From: Ignavibacteriota bacterium | GTDB lineage: Bacteria; Bacteroidota; Ignavibacteria; UBA10030; UBA6906 | Direction: 5' to 3' | NCBI GenBank assembly: GCA_003152875.1 | Contig: PMBF01000028.1 | Coordinates: 1,151-45,026, forward strand | DNA length: 43,876 nt | Shown here: one piece after another, positions 25,926 to 34,540 of the stretch | Numbering within the stretch: position 1 is the stretch's first letter | Layout of the letters: each line of letters opens with the position of its first letter | Notes under the pieces: generated by a model | What the model saw: the letters and a program-made list of their open reading frames with translations, nothing else | What the model was told of the DNA's origin: nothing | Databases searched by the model: none | Position numbers and translations under genes: made by a program

Positions 25926-26840
25926 ATGATCCAGGAACGCCACCTTCATATCCTGCGCAGCGCGCTGCGCGTTGCCGAAGCCGTCTGGTTCTATGCACGG
26001 ACAATCGCGCGGCGGGTCATCGAGCATGACGTGCTGTTCCTCGCGTCGGGACTGGCCTTCAACGGAGTCCTGACCATCATTCCCCTGATGCTGCTTCTGG
26101 CCTCCGCGCTCGGCATCTTTCTCAATTCCTCGGCGCTCGGCGTCCAGCAGCTCCACGACATCCTGAACACGATCTTCCCGCCCCAGCCGTTCGCGCAGCA
26201 GATCCGGACCTCCATCCTGGGAGTCGTCTCCGGCATTGTGACCTACCGGACGTCCCTTGGTTTGTTCGGGTTCACCGTGCTCATCTGGACGGCCACGTCG
26301 CTCTTTGATGCGATCAGGAGCGTTCTCCACAGGGTCTACTTCCTTAAACGGACGAAGGGTCTCCTCATCAGCCTCCTGCACGACATCGGGTTCATCCTGC
26401 TTTCGTTCGTCCTCTTCATCTCCGCGAATTTTGCAATCTGGGTCTCGACGCTGATTGAGCGGCTGGTCGCGGAGATTCCGGTGCTGAGGCCTTTCCACCT
26501 GATCGCGGCCAACAACTTCATCCCCACCACGGTGGTCGTCCTGATGACTGCCGTGATGTTCTACATTCTCTACCGGTACATGACCGACCAGAAGCCTCCG
26601 AACACGGCTGCGATTGTCTCCACCGTGACCTCGACGCTTCTCTGGATCATCTCTGCGCGGTTGTTCGCGGTCTATCTTGCCGATGTGTCGGCGATCTCGA
26701 CGATCTACGGCCCGTATGCGTTTCTCCTGGTGCTGCTGTTCTGGATCTACTATTCCAGTCTGATCTTCGTCTTCGGGGCGATCGTGGGGCAGGTGCACTG
26801 GGAGCGATTGCGCCGGCTCCGGGAGGAGGCGGCGGTCTGA
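25926..26840 (+). CDS. YihY/BrkB-family inner-membrane protein
   Basis: 304 residues with about six hydrophobic segments. The family opening is visible (ARRVIEHDVLFLASGLAFNGVLTIIPLMLLL), as are the interior LGLFGFTVLIWTATSLFDAIRSVLHRVYF and the C-terminal IYGPYAFLLVLLFWIYYSSLIFVFGAIVGQVHW. The Pfam family is Virul_fac_BrkB. Despite old names (ribonuclease BN, serum resistance) the function is not settled; transport or envelope roles are proposed. It starts nine bases after the helicase and is followed by the carboxylase gene after 51 bases. Confidence 0.92.
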   Translation: MIQERHLHILRSALRVAEAVWFYARTIARRVIEHDVLFLASGLAFNGVLTIIPLMLLLASALGIFLNSSALGVQQLHDILNTIFPPQPFAQQIRTSILGVVSGIVTYRTSLGLFGFTVLIWTATSLFDAIRSVLHRVYFLKRTKGLLISLLHDIGFILLSFVLFISANFAIWVSTLIERLVAEIPVLRPFHLIAANNFIPTTVVVLMTAVMFYILYRYMTDQKPPNTAAIVSTVTSTLLWIISARLFAVYLADVSAISTIYGPYAFLLVLLFWIYYSSLIFVFGAIVGQVHWERLRRLREEAAV

Positions 26841-26891
26841 TGCACCGTGAACCCTTCAGTCATTCTCACAGTCATAAGCCGAAGGCATGTC

Positions 26892-28439
26892 ATGGCCGAC
26901 GATCCTCTTGACCGGCTGCATGCGCTGCGAGAGCAGGCACAGCTCGGAGGCGGACAACACCGCATCGACGATCAGCACAGGAAAGGGAAGCTGACGGCCC
27001 GGGAGCGGTTAGACATCCTCCTGGATTCCGGGTCGTTCCAGGAAACGGACATGTTCGCGCAGCACCGGTCCTCGGATTTCGGGCTGGAAAAGCAGCGGGT
27101 CCTGGGAGACGGCGTCGTGACGGGCACCGGCCGCATCAACGGCCGGATTGTGTGCGTGTTCAGCCAGGACTTCACAGTGTTTGGCGGATCGCTCTCGGAG
27201 GTCCACGCGGAGAAGATCGGCAAGGTCATGGACCTGGCAATGAAGATCGGCTGCCCCGTGATTGGTTTGAACGATTCCGGCGGGGCCAGGATCCAGGAGG
27301 GGGTCGTCAGCCTCGGCGGCTACGCTGATATCTTCCTCCGGAACACGCTTGCCTCAGGCGTCATCCCGCAAATCTCCGCAGTCCTTGGTCCCTGTGCCGG
27401 CGGAGCGGTCTACTCGCCGGCGATCACCGATTTCATATTCATGGTGAAGCGCACCAGCTACATGTTCGTGACGGGGCCGGGCGTGGTGGAGGCGGTGACG
27501 CATGAGAAGGTGACCGCGGAAGATCTGGGCGGCGCATCGTCGCATGGTTCGAGGAGCGGGGTGGCGCATTTTGCGGAGGATGACGAAGTCTCGTGTCTTG
27601 AGAATATCCGGACGTTGATGGGCTATCTCCCTGCGAACAACATGGAGGAACCACCATCGGCCGCGCCGCAGGACCCCCCCGCCGGGTCGGATGATTCCCT
27701 GTCGGGAGTTGTGCCGGGCAACCCGAACAAGCCGTACGACATGAAGGAGGTGATCGGACGTGTCGTTGATGCCGGGGTCCTCTTCGAAGTGCACCGCGAT
27801 TTCGCGGCGAATATCATCTGCGGGTTTGCGCGGGTGGGCGGAAGGTCCGTGGGAATTGTGGCAAACCAGCCCGCCGTGCTGGCTGGTGTGCTGGACATCG
27901 ACTCTTCCCGCAAAGCCGCGAGGTTTGTCAGATTCTGCGATGCGTTCAATGTCCCCCTGGTGACCTTTGTCGACGTTCCGGGATTCCTGCCCGGCACGGA
28001 CCAGGAATGGCGGGGAATCATCGTGAACGGGGCGAAGCTCCTCTATGCATTTTGCGAGGCGACAGTCCCCCGGGTGACGGTGATAATTCGAAAGGCGTAC
28101 GGGGGAGCGTACGACGTCATGAACTCCAAGCACATCAGGGGGGATTTCAATTTTGCCTGGCCTGCATCGGAGATCGCGGTGATGGGGCCGAAAGGGGCGG
28201 CGGAGATCATCTTCAAGAAGGAGATCGAGGGGGCGCCAAACCGCGAGGCGGCCCTGAGAGATAAGGAGAAGGAATACAGGGAGAAATTTGCCAACCCCTA
28301 CCTGGCCGCGGCCAGGGGTTATATCGATGAGGTCATCGAACCTCAGGAGACGAGGAAGAGAATCGTCCATGCCCTCGACATCCTGGATTCAAAAGTCGAC
28401 TCAAATCCCAAGAAGAAACACGGGAACATCCCCCTCTGA
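26892..28439 (+). CDS. pccB: acyl-CoA carboxylase, carboxyltransferase (beta) subunit
   Basis: 515 residues, close to PccB/MmdA length. It moves the carboxyl group from biotin to an acyl-CoA, most likely propionyl-CoA. Signature stretches are [39 protein letters not shown], the oxyanion-hole [30 protein letters not shown] and, in the second half, the carboxyltransferase core [15 protein letters not shown] and [22 protein letters not shown] 26892 (MADDPLDRL) is preferred because GAAGG lies ahead; the frame opens at 26847. The biotin carboxylase and carrier subunits are not in the window. The propionyl versus methylmalonyl or other substrate is not certain. Confidence 0.9.
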   Translation: MADDPLDRLHALREQAQLGGGQHRIDDQHRKGKLTARERLDILLDSGSFQETDMFAQHRSSDFGLEKQRVLGDGVVTGTGRINGRIVCVFSQDFTVFGGSLSEVHAEKIGKVMDLAMKIGCPVIGLNDSGGARIQEGVVSLGGYADIFLRNTLASGVIPQISAVLGPCAGGAVYSPAITDFIFMVKRTSYMFVTGPGVVEAVTHEKVTAEDLGGASSHGSRSGVAHFAEDDEVSCLENIRTLMGYLPANNMEEPPSAAPQDPPAGSDDSLSGVVPGNPNKPYDMKEVIGRVVDAGVLFEVHRDFAANIICGFARVGGRSVGIVANQPAVLAGVLDIDSSRKAARFVRFCDAFNVPLVTFVDVPGFLPGTDQEWRGIIVNGAKLLYAFCEATVPRVTVIIRKAYGGAYDVMNSKHIRGDFNFAWPASEIAVMGPKGAAEIIFKKEIEGAPNREAALRDKEKEYREKFANPYLAAARGYIDEVIEPQETRKRIVHALDILDSKVDSNPKKKHGNIPL

Positions 28440-28927
28440 CGATCAACTGCACCTCAGGAAGAAGCGGCGGAATCGATCCCGGTCTACGCCCTCGGCCCGC
28501 GACTGGCCGAATGTGTTCAACGGTCGCTGGAATCCGTGCCTCTGGCCCCACGCGAATCTCTCGAATTGCGCCGAATTGGGCAAATGTCAACCGGACGCTT
28601 ATGCATGGGGGAATTGATTCCGGTTTTTTTTCCCTGTATATTCTTGACGGCTCTTTGAGGTTTCTTTATCTGACCTGCGGTCAATCCCCGGTCTCTCACC
28701 GGAAGAGCGCTGACGCGACCTCTCCGCCCGGGTCTTTGCCTTGGTTTCACGCAGGACCTGTGGCTAACGCGCAGGGCGCACGCCTCCTGGCGCGTCCGCC
28801 TTCGACACCGTGACGTTCCTTGGCTGGTCACAAGTTCTTTGCTTGCGAGGAGCTCGTTCGTCGTTCAATGCATTGGCGCGATGGATGGGCTCTCCTGCTA
28901 ACATCCCGATGAACGAAGGAGAACACA
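28440..28927. other. 488-base intergenic stretch with a long leader
   Basis: It contains a strong candidate promoter near 28614 and then about 280 bases before the radical SAM gene. The leader is GC-rich and could fold (for example GGCGCACGCC near 28768), but I recognise no known riboswitch class and no gene in it. Confidence 0.4.
28614..28642 (+). promoter_or_regulatory. candidate promoter upstream of the radical SAM / cbb3 genes
   Basis: TTGATT (28614-28619), 17 bases, TATATT (28637-28642). It would give a transcript with a leader of about 280 bases before ATG 28928. Confidence 0.5.
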
Positions 28928-30160
28928 ATGGCTGCACCAGTGCGGCACACCGATCTCTACCGTCTACCCTGGACCCTCCCCGATAACGCCATCAGCTGGC
29001 TCGAACCGACCAGCATGTGCAACCTGTACTGCGACGGGTGCTACCGGAAGAACGAATCGAACGCCCATAAACCGCTCGACGTCGTGCGCCAAGAGCTGGA
29101 TACGTTCAACCGGCTGCGGAAGACGGACGGCGTTTCGATTGCAGGAGGCGATCCCCTGGTCCATCCTGAGATCGAGAAGATCGTGGAAATGGTGGCGTCG
29201 GACGGCCAGAAACCGATCATCAACACCAACGGTCTTGCCCTGACGAAAGAGAAGCTGCTCGCTCTCAAGAAAGCGGGTGTCGCCGGATTCACCTTCCATA
29301 TCGATTCCGGACAAAACCGTCCGCACATGAAGGGGAAGACGGAGCTCGAATTGAACGATCTCCGGCTTCACTACGCACGGATGCTCGCCGATGTGGGAGG
29401 GATCTCCTGTGCGTTCAACGCGACGGTCTATGGCCACACGCTCAAGCTGGTTCCGGAGATCGTGGCCTGGGGACAGGAGCACATCGACATCGTCAATATC
29501 ATGGTCTTCATCGCCTACAGGGCGGCGCCTGTCCACAAAGGCTACGAATACTTCGTGGGCGGCAAGAAGATCGACATGAGCCCGATCACCTACGCAATCC
29601 AGAAGGACCGGGAAATCACGATCATGTCCACCGACATTGTCGATGAAATCCGGACGAAGTACCCGGATTTCATGCCTTCTGCCTATCTCAACAGCACCGA
29701 ACGGCCCGACCATTTCAAGTGGCTGCTCACGATGAGGATCGGCACCAAAGACAGGATCTACGGCTATGTTGGTCCCAAGTTCATGGAGCTCGGACAGACC
29801 CTCCATCATCTCGTTAAAGGCCGCTACCTTGCCTACACGAAACCCAAGACTCTGAAGAAGGGGAAGAGCATGCTCCTGTTCTCCCCGCTGGACAAGGGAC
29901 TTGCACGGACAGCAAGCGCGTACCTCCATCAGGCCATGCTCACTCCCCGGGTACTCTTTCAGCGGCTCCACTTGCAATCGGTCATGATCATCCAGCCTTC
30001 CGACTTCATGAAGAACGGGGCCCTCGGGATGTGCGACGGCTGTCCGGACATCACGGTCTACGACAACAAGCTGGTCTGGTCGTGCCGGATGGACGAGCTG
30101 ATCAACTTCGGCGACTGGGTCCGAGCCGTTCCTGAAGCGGATGGGGCCGGGAAGTCCTGA
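28928..30160 (+). CDS. radical SAM protein of unknown substrate
   Basis: 410 residues. C31-x3-C35-x2-C38 (SMCNLYCDGCYRKN) binds the radical [4Fe-4S] cluster, and VSIAGGDPLVHPEIEKIV is the SAM-binding GGE-like motif with D in the acid position. Middle: INTNGLALTKEKL and FTFHIDSGQNRPHMKG. A C-terminal cysteine set, C369-x2-C372-x13-C386 (GMCDGCPDITVYDNKLVWSCRMDE), may bind a second cluster as in SPASM/twitch proteins. The start is firm (GAAGGAG ahead of ATG 28928). The ccoS gene begins 12 bases after its stop, so it belongs to the cbb3 oxidase transcript. A role in oxidase maturation or in another modification is possible, but nothing in the sequence decides it. Confidence 0.85.
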   Translation: MAAPVRHTDLYRLPWTLPDNAISWLEPTSMCNLYCDGCYRKNESNAHKPLDVVRQELDTFNRLRKTDGVSIAGGDPLVHPEIEKIVEMVASDGQKPIINTNGLALTKEKLLALKKAGVAGFTFHIDSGQNRPHMKGKTELELNDLRLHYARMLADVGGISCAFNATVYGHTLKLVPEIVAWGQEHIDIVNIMVFIAYRAAPVHKGYEYFVGGKKIDMSPITYAIQKDREITIMSTDIVDEIRTKYPDFMPSAYLNSTERPDHFKWLLTMRIGTKDRIYGYVGPKFMELGQTLHHLVKGRYLAYTKPKTLKKGKSMLLFSPLDKGLARTASAYLHQAMLTPRVLFQRLHLQSVMIIQPSDFMKNGALGMCDGCPDITVYDNKLVWSCRMDELINFGDWVRAVPEADGAGKS

Positions 30161-30172
30161 GGTGGAGAATCG

Positions 30173-30382
30173 ATGTCTCTGACCGCTGCAGGTCTCGCCA
30201 TAGCTGCCGTGGCGGTTCTTGGGGCTGCACTCTCGCTCGGCGCTTTCCTCTGGGCTGTCCGGACCGGCCAGTTCACCCCGAAGCAGATGGATGAAGGGGC
30301 AACAGCGATCTTTGACGGGTCCGGGGAACAGGCGGAAGAAGAAGGGGTGACAGGGTCGTCCGGGGAGCGGGGACGGCCATGA
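30173..30382 (+). CDS. ccoS: cbb3-type oxidase assembly protein CcoS-like
   Basis: 69-residue single-span membrane protein. LAIAAVAVLGAALSLGAFLWAVRTGQF is the typical CcoS segment (one helix ending FxWAVRxGQF). CcoS is needed to put haem and copper into subunit I of cbb3 oxidase. The tail lacks the common WRILFDDE acidic motif and instead is a charged, glycine-rich extension, so the match rests mainly on the helix and on the neighbours. It is 12 bases behind the radical SAM gene, and its last four bases overlap the start of ccoN. Confidence 0.78.
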   Translation: MSLTAAGLAIAAVAVLGAALSLGAFLWAVRTGQFTPKQMDEGATAIFDGSGEQAEEEGVTGSSGERGRP

Positions 30383-31914
30383 CCTTCGGGGAGGATTCCC
30401 GCGATCCAGGCGGCCTGCGGCTGAATCCGGCAGAACTCGTTCCCGGGCTCGATACGGGACCCGGCGGCCCGGCCGGCCGCCCTTCGGCTCCTGATAACCG
30501 GTCCGTCCCGTCCCACGAGATGGACATCAGAATCCCGGCCGACGTGTCGGCGGCACTGCCCTCTGCCGCCTATTTCACCGGTGCCGTGTTCTGGCTGGTC
30601 ATCGGTTCGCTTCTCGGTTTCCTCTCCTCGTTGAAATTCAACTCTCCGGATCTCCTCTCCGCAACTCCCATGTTGACGTTCGGCCGGGTCCGTCCCGCGC
30701 ACCTCAATGCCGTGGTGTATGGATGGGTGTCGCTGGCAGGCGCGGGGATGACGGTATGGATGGTCGGAAGGCTGTGCCGGACGCCCGTTCGCTGGACCGC
30801 ACTCCTCTTTCTTTCGGCTCTCTTATGGAACGCCGGCCTCGCTGCCGGGACATGGTGGCTTATTGACGGGCAAAGCCGGGGGCTGGAGTGGCTTGAATAC
30901 CCCCGTCCAGCCGCGGTTCTCATTGCAGCCGCCTATGTGCTCTTTGCCCTCTCCATGTTCCGAACTTTTTCAGCGCGCGCGGTGAAGCATATCTACGTGA
31001 GCCTCTGGTACATACTCGCCTCGCTGACCTGGTTCCCCGTTCTCTACCTGGTCGCAAACACCTTCTCCTATTCGGGGGTGGCCCAGGCTGCGATGAACTG
31101 GTGGTACGCGCACAACCTTCTGACCGTCTGGGTTTCACCTCTCGGACTCGCGGGGGCATATTACTTCATTCCGAAGATCATTGGCAGGCCGGTCTACAGT
31201 TATTCGCTCGGGGTGCTCGGGTTCTGGACCTTTGCGCTTTTCTACAACTGGAACGGTCTCCACCACCTGGTTGGAGGACCGCTCCCGACCTGGGCCGTCT
31301 CCCTCTCCATTGCGGCCAGCCTGCTGATGTTCATCCCGGTCATTGCCGTGGCCGTGAACCACCACATGACGGCATTCCGGCACCTCGGGATGGTGAAACG
31401 GAGTCCAGTCCTCAGGTTTGTTGTCTTCGGAGCCGTGAGCTATACGCTGGTAAGTGTGCAGGGATCTCTCGAAGCCACCCGAGCGGTCCAGGAGATCGTG
31501 CATTTCACCCACTACACAGTCGGCCATGCTCATCTTGGCGTCTATGCCTTCGCCTCGATGGTCCTCTTCGGTGCCATGTACTACATTGTTCCAAGGCTCC
31601 TGATGCGCGAGTGGCCCTCTCCGTGGCTCATCGAGTTCCACTTCTGGACCGCCGCCGTCGGGGTGATGCTCTTCGTCGTCAGCCTGACTTTCGGAGGCTG
31701 GCTTCAGGGGATGGCAATGGCCGAGGAGGGGGTTCCCTTCCTGGACTCGGTCGCGGTCACCGTTCCCTACCTCTGGGTTCGGAGTGGAGGGGGAGCGCTC
31801 ATGACGCTTGGTAACCTTGTCTTCGCGCTCCATTTCACGTGGATCCTGATCACATCGGCGAGGGAAGGGATCCGGCCCGTCCCGGAAATACACGCGGCAG
31901 CGGGGGGCAGATGA
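30379..31914 (+). CDS. ccoN: cbb3-type cytochrome c oxidase subunit I
   Basis: 511-residue membrane catalytic subunit that reduces O2 at a high-spin haem-copper site. Metal ligands are visible: H108 (RPAHLNAVVYGW) and H385 (VGHAHLG) for the low-spin haem, H245 (WWYAHNLLTVW) and H295/H296 (NGLHHLVGG) for CuB, and H383 for the high-spin haem. About a dozen hydrophobic segments are present. There is a 47-residue Gly/Pro-rich N-terminal extension before MDIRIPADV; a start at 30520 would remove it, but the ATGA overlap with ccoS at 30379-30382 favours the longer form. It overlaps ccoO by four bases. Confidence 0.95.
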   Translation: MTFGEDSRDPGGLRLNPAELVPGLDTGPGGPAGRPSAPDNRSVPSHEMDIRIPADVSAALPSAAYFTGAVFWLVIGSLLGFLSSLKFNSPDLLSATPMLTFGRVRPAHLNAVVYGWVSLAGAGMTVWMVGRLCRTPVRWTALLFLSALLWNAGLAAGTWWLIDGQSRGLEWLEYPRPAAVLIAAAYVLFALSMFRTFSARAVKHIYVSLWYILASLTWFPVLYLVANTFSYSGVAQAAMNWWYAHNLLTVWVSPLGLAGAYYFIPKIIGRPVYSYSLGVLGFWTFALFYNWNGLHHLVGGPLPTWAVSLSIAASLLMFIPVIAVAVNHHMTAFRHLGMVKRSPVLRFVVFGAVSYTLVSVQGSLEATRAVQEIVHFTHYTVGHAHLGVYAFASMVLFGAMYYIVPRLLMREWPSPWLIEFHFWTAAVGVMLFVVSLTFGGWLQGMAMAEEGVPFLDSVAVTVPYLWVRSGGGALMTLGNLVFALHFTWILITSAREGIRPVPEIHAAAGGR

Positions 31915-32453
31915 GCTTCGTCCGTCTCGTTCTTTTCTTCCTCGGAGTGCTGGCTGCCCTTCTTCTCGGATGGTGGGCAATTGTCGGCCTTCCCGAATCC
32001 ATGCTGGCGAAAGTGGCTGCGCCATCGGGGCTGAAGCCGTACACGCAGGAGCAGGCGGCCGGGAGGGAAACCTACATCAGGGAGGGTTGCGTGTATTGCC
32101 ACTCGCAGCAGCCACGGCCGGAAGGATTCGGGGCTGACCAGTCGAGATTCTGGGGCCGGCCTTCGATCGCCGCGGACTACGTCTACGACACTCCTCACCT
32201 TCTGGGGACGATGCGCTCGGGGCCCGACCTTTTCAATGTGAGTGTCCGACGGCCTGACTCCGTGTGGCACTACGAGCACCTCCATGACCCCCGCCACCTG
32301 GTTCCAGGCTCAATCATGCCTCGCTTTCCCTGGTTGTTTGATGAGGGCACTTCCGCCCCCGCTCCGGAGGGGAGAGTCCTTGTCGCGTATCTCCTCTCGC
32401 TGGATCACACGTATCCCATCACACCTCATGATACGGTCGAGAGTTCGCCATAG
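31911..32453 (+). CDS. ccoO: cbb3-type oxidase monohaem cytochrome c subunit
   Basis: 180-residue membrane-anchored cytochrome c. An N-terminal helix (LVLFFLGVLAALLLGWWAIVG) anchors it; GRETYIREGCVYCHSQQPRP carries the haem-binding CVYCH, and GSIMPRFPWLF supplies the axial methionine. FGADQSRFWGRPSIAADYVYDTPHLLGTMRSGPDL is the CcoO signature. It is slightly shorter than classical CcoO (about 200 residues). The start ATG 31911 overlaps the ccoN stop; a 24-residue-longer upstream frame lies inside ccoN and is rejected. Confidence 0.94.
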   Translation: MSFVRLVLFFLGVLAALLLGWWAIVGLPESMLAKVAAPSGLKPYTQEQAAGRETYIREGCVYCHSQQPRPEGFGADQSRFWGRPSIAADYVYDTPHLLGTMRSGPDLFNVSVRRPDSVWHYEHLHDPRHLVPGSIMPRFPWLFDEGTSAPAPEGRVLVAYLLSLDHTYPITPHDTVESSP

Positions 32454-33105
32454 CCCTGGCAGAACGCCCCGGAAGGAATGGGGAGGCGGGCGGTGCAAAG
32501 ATGCTGCCCATCCCCACATCGGGTTCACCGGGCAAGGCGAGCCGGAGGAGGGGAACACTCCGACGCCGGGCTGGCTCTGGGCGTTCTCAGCAATCCTGGT
32601 TGTCGCGATGGTGTATTACCTGGTGAGGTTCGGCGGGAGCTTTTCCGTTGCTGCCCACGAAGTGGAACAGCCCGGACTCGCAGCCGCCCAGAGAAGCACG
32701 GTGCCGGTGAAAGGAGACGAGGTATTCTCCGCCGTTTGCGGGGCGTGTCACCAGAGACACGGGCGCGGGATACCGGGGACATACCCGCCGCTTGTCGCCT
32801 CACCCTGGCTTTTGCGGGATACGTACTCGCCCATCCGTATTGTCCTGGCTGGCCTCTACGGCCGGATCGAGGTCAATGGCGCCATGTTCAACAACCGTAT
32901 GCCGCCTCTGGGGGATAAGCTCTCGGACGAGGAGATCGCCGCAGCGTTGAGCCATGCAAGGTCGTCGTGGGGAAACAGGGCGCTGCGCATCACCCGGTCT
33001 GATGTGAAAAGTGTAAGAGAAAGCTCTCCTCTCCGCGGCCCCTGGACTCCCCCCGAGCTTGAAATGGCTCCCCCTCCATCGATGAGACCGGGAAACGTAC
33101 CCTGA
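32428..33105 (+). CDS. ccoP: CcoP-like monohaem cytochrome c
   Basis: 225 residues. The conserved part begins at FTGQGEPEEGNTPTPGWLW, followed by one transmembrane helix (WAFSAILVVAMVYYLVRF) and one cytochrome c domain: VCGACHQRHGRGIPGTYPPL (haem) and NNRMPPLGDKLSDEEIAAAL (axial Met). Classical CcoP has two haem c domains; this has one. The start is unclear: the only in-frame ATG near the front is 32428, overlapping ccoO by 26 bases and without a ribosome-binding site; the region from about 32480 onward looks like the true beginning of the protein. A sequencing error near 32480 or a non-standard start is possible. No ccoQ, ccoG, ccoH or ccoI follows. Confidence 0.85.
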   Translation: MIRSRVRHSPGRTPRKEWGGGRCKDAAHPHIGFTGQGEPEEGNTPTPGWLWAFSAILVVAMVYYLVRFGGSFSVAAHEVEQPGLAAAQRSTVPVKGDEVFSAVCGACHQRHGRGIPGTYPPLVASPWLLRDTYSPIRIVLAGLYGRIEVNGAMFNNRMPPLGDKLSDEEIAAALSHARSSWGNRALRITRSDVKSVRESSPLRGPWTPPELEMAPPPSMRPGNVP

Positions 33106-33462
33106 ATCGGGTTGACAATCGTGCCTGCCTCAGCGATATTGATCAACCGGCCTCCGGGCCGTTCCATCAGGCAGGACATGGTGACGCCGGATTCGCACCT
33201 TCGGGCGAGCGCCGTGGATGGCATCTGATCGCGGTTCGGCTTCATGAAGTATGGTGGACTCCCGGATCGCAATGAGCAGGTCCTGCGGAATCGCCCCTCC
33301 GGTGCTCCGGCACGCCCCCGGCTGTCTTCCGGCCGGGGCGCCAGGCTTCATGTGATCCGGGTGCTATGTGCGAGATGCAAGGAAGAAGGCGGGGACAGGA
33401 ACCGCGTCCCTGTGTGGAAATATGAGATGGGCTTCACGGACCACGAGCTGAAGGGAAACCTC
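33106..33462. other. 357-base leader/intergenic stretch with a GC-rich hairpin
   Basis: After the cbb3 genes. CCCCGGC (33316-33322) pairs with GCCGGGG (33332-33338) around a nine-base loop. TTGATCAA (33139-33146), a palindrome, lies just after the candidate promoter. No gene is supported. Confidence 0.4.
33112..33140 (+). promoter_or_regulatory. candidate promoter for the YpdA-like gene
   Basis: A perfect -35 box TTGACA (33112-33117), 17 bases, GATATT (33135-33140). It would leave a leader of about 315 bases before ATG 33463. Confidence 0.45.
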
Positions 33463-34455
33463 ATGTACGATCTTCTTGTCATCGGAGCCGGACCGGCGGG
33501 CATCAGCATGGCGGTTGAGGCTCGCCATGCGGGTGTGAAGTCTGAAAAGATCCTGCTCATCGAAAAGACATCGGAGCACTCCTTCTCGCTCAAGAAATAC
33601 TACCCCGACTCCAAGCTGGTCACAGCCAACTATAAGGGATTCGAAGCGGTCTGCACGGGGGTGATGTGCATTCCCGATCTTACAAAGCATGAGACCATTA
33701 CGTATCTGGACGTGGCCATCAAGGAGAACGGCATCGCTGCGCACTACAGTGAAACGGTGCACAGGATCGACAAACACGGGCACGAGCAGCGCTTCACGGT
33801 CTACACCGATCGAGGTGTCTATGAGACCCGAGTCATCGCCATCTCCATAGGGATCCTCGGCAAGCCCAACAAACCGGAGTACAGGATTCCGCCATTATTG
33901 AAGGAGAGGATCCTCTTCGATCTGACGACGAAGGAGATCGGCGGCTCGAAGGTGCTGGTGGTGGGGGGCGGGGATTCAGCTTCGGAATACTGCCAGTACC
34001 TGATCCAGCGGGGCAACCTGGTGACCCTAAGCTACCGGAAGCGGGAGTTCGCCCGGATGAACGACATCAACAGGCAGAGCCTTCTTGCGCTGGCTGAGCG
34101 TTCCCAGGCTGTCATATACTACGGCTCCAACATCACGCGGCTCGTGGATGCCCACGGGAAGCCGGAAGTGCATTTTGCCGAGCCCGGGTTTCCTCCCGAG
34201 ATCTTTGACTACATCGTTTACGCGCTGGGTGGAACGACACCGCACAATTTTCTCAAGATGATCGGTATCGAATTCAACGGCGATGAGCCGGCGCTGAAAG
34301 AGGGCCATGAGACCAATGTCGCCGGGATGTTCCTCATAGGCGATCTCAGCGCCGGACCAAAAGGAGGCTCGATCATCTGGGCTTTCAATTCGGCCAATAC
34401 GGCCATCCGGAAGATCTGCCAGGATTATCTCGTCGACAAGAGAGCCCTGCCCTGA
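33463..34455 (+). CDS. YpdA-like FAD/NAD(P)-dependent oxidoreductase
   Basis: 330 residues with two Rossmann motifs, LLVIGAGPAGISMAVEA (FAD) and VLVVGGGDSASEYCQYLIQRG (NADPH), and the closing FAD motif NVAGMFLIGDLSAGPKGGSIIWAFNSA. The layout is that of thioredoxin reductase, but there is no redox-active CxxC; that and the ending resemble YpdA/Bdr, the putative bacillithiol-disulfide reductase, and related ferredoxin-type reductases. The start is ATG 33463 because AAGGGA lies ahead; the frame is open to 33244. It follows the cbb3 genes on the same strand and is convergent with the DUF1801 gene. The partner thiol or protein is unknown. Confidence 0.85.
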   Translation: MYDLLVIGAGPAGISMAVEARHAGVKSEKILLIEKTSEHSFSLKKYYPDSKLVTANYKGFEAVCTGVMCIPDLTKHETITYLDVAIKENGIAAHYSETVHRIDKHGHEQRFTVYTDRGVYETRVIAISIGILGKPNKPEYRIPPLLKERILFDLTTKEIGGSKVLVVGGGDSASEYCQYLIQRGNLVTLSYRKREFARMNDINRQSLLALAERSQAVIYYGSNITRLVDAHGKPEVHFAEPGFPPEIFDYIVYALGGTTPHNFLKMIGIEFNGDEPALKEGHETNVAGMFLIGDLSAGPKGGSIIWAFNSANTAIRKICQDYLVDKRALP

Positions 34456-34540
34456 GCGCGGGTTGTGTGGAGGACGCTGGAAGAGATCACGGGACAGTGC
34501 CGGCTCTCTTCTCCCGCCTGAAATATTCCCCACGCGCGTC

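Noticed and set aside
27354-28370. 338-codon minus-strand frame over the carboxylase gene
   Set aside because: Antisense shadow of pccB.
28511-28813. 100-codon frame in the leader of the radical SAM gene
   Set aside because: Composition unlike a protein, no ribosome-binding site and no recognisable motif.
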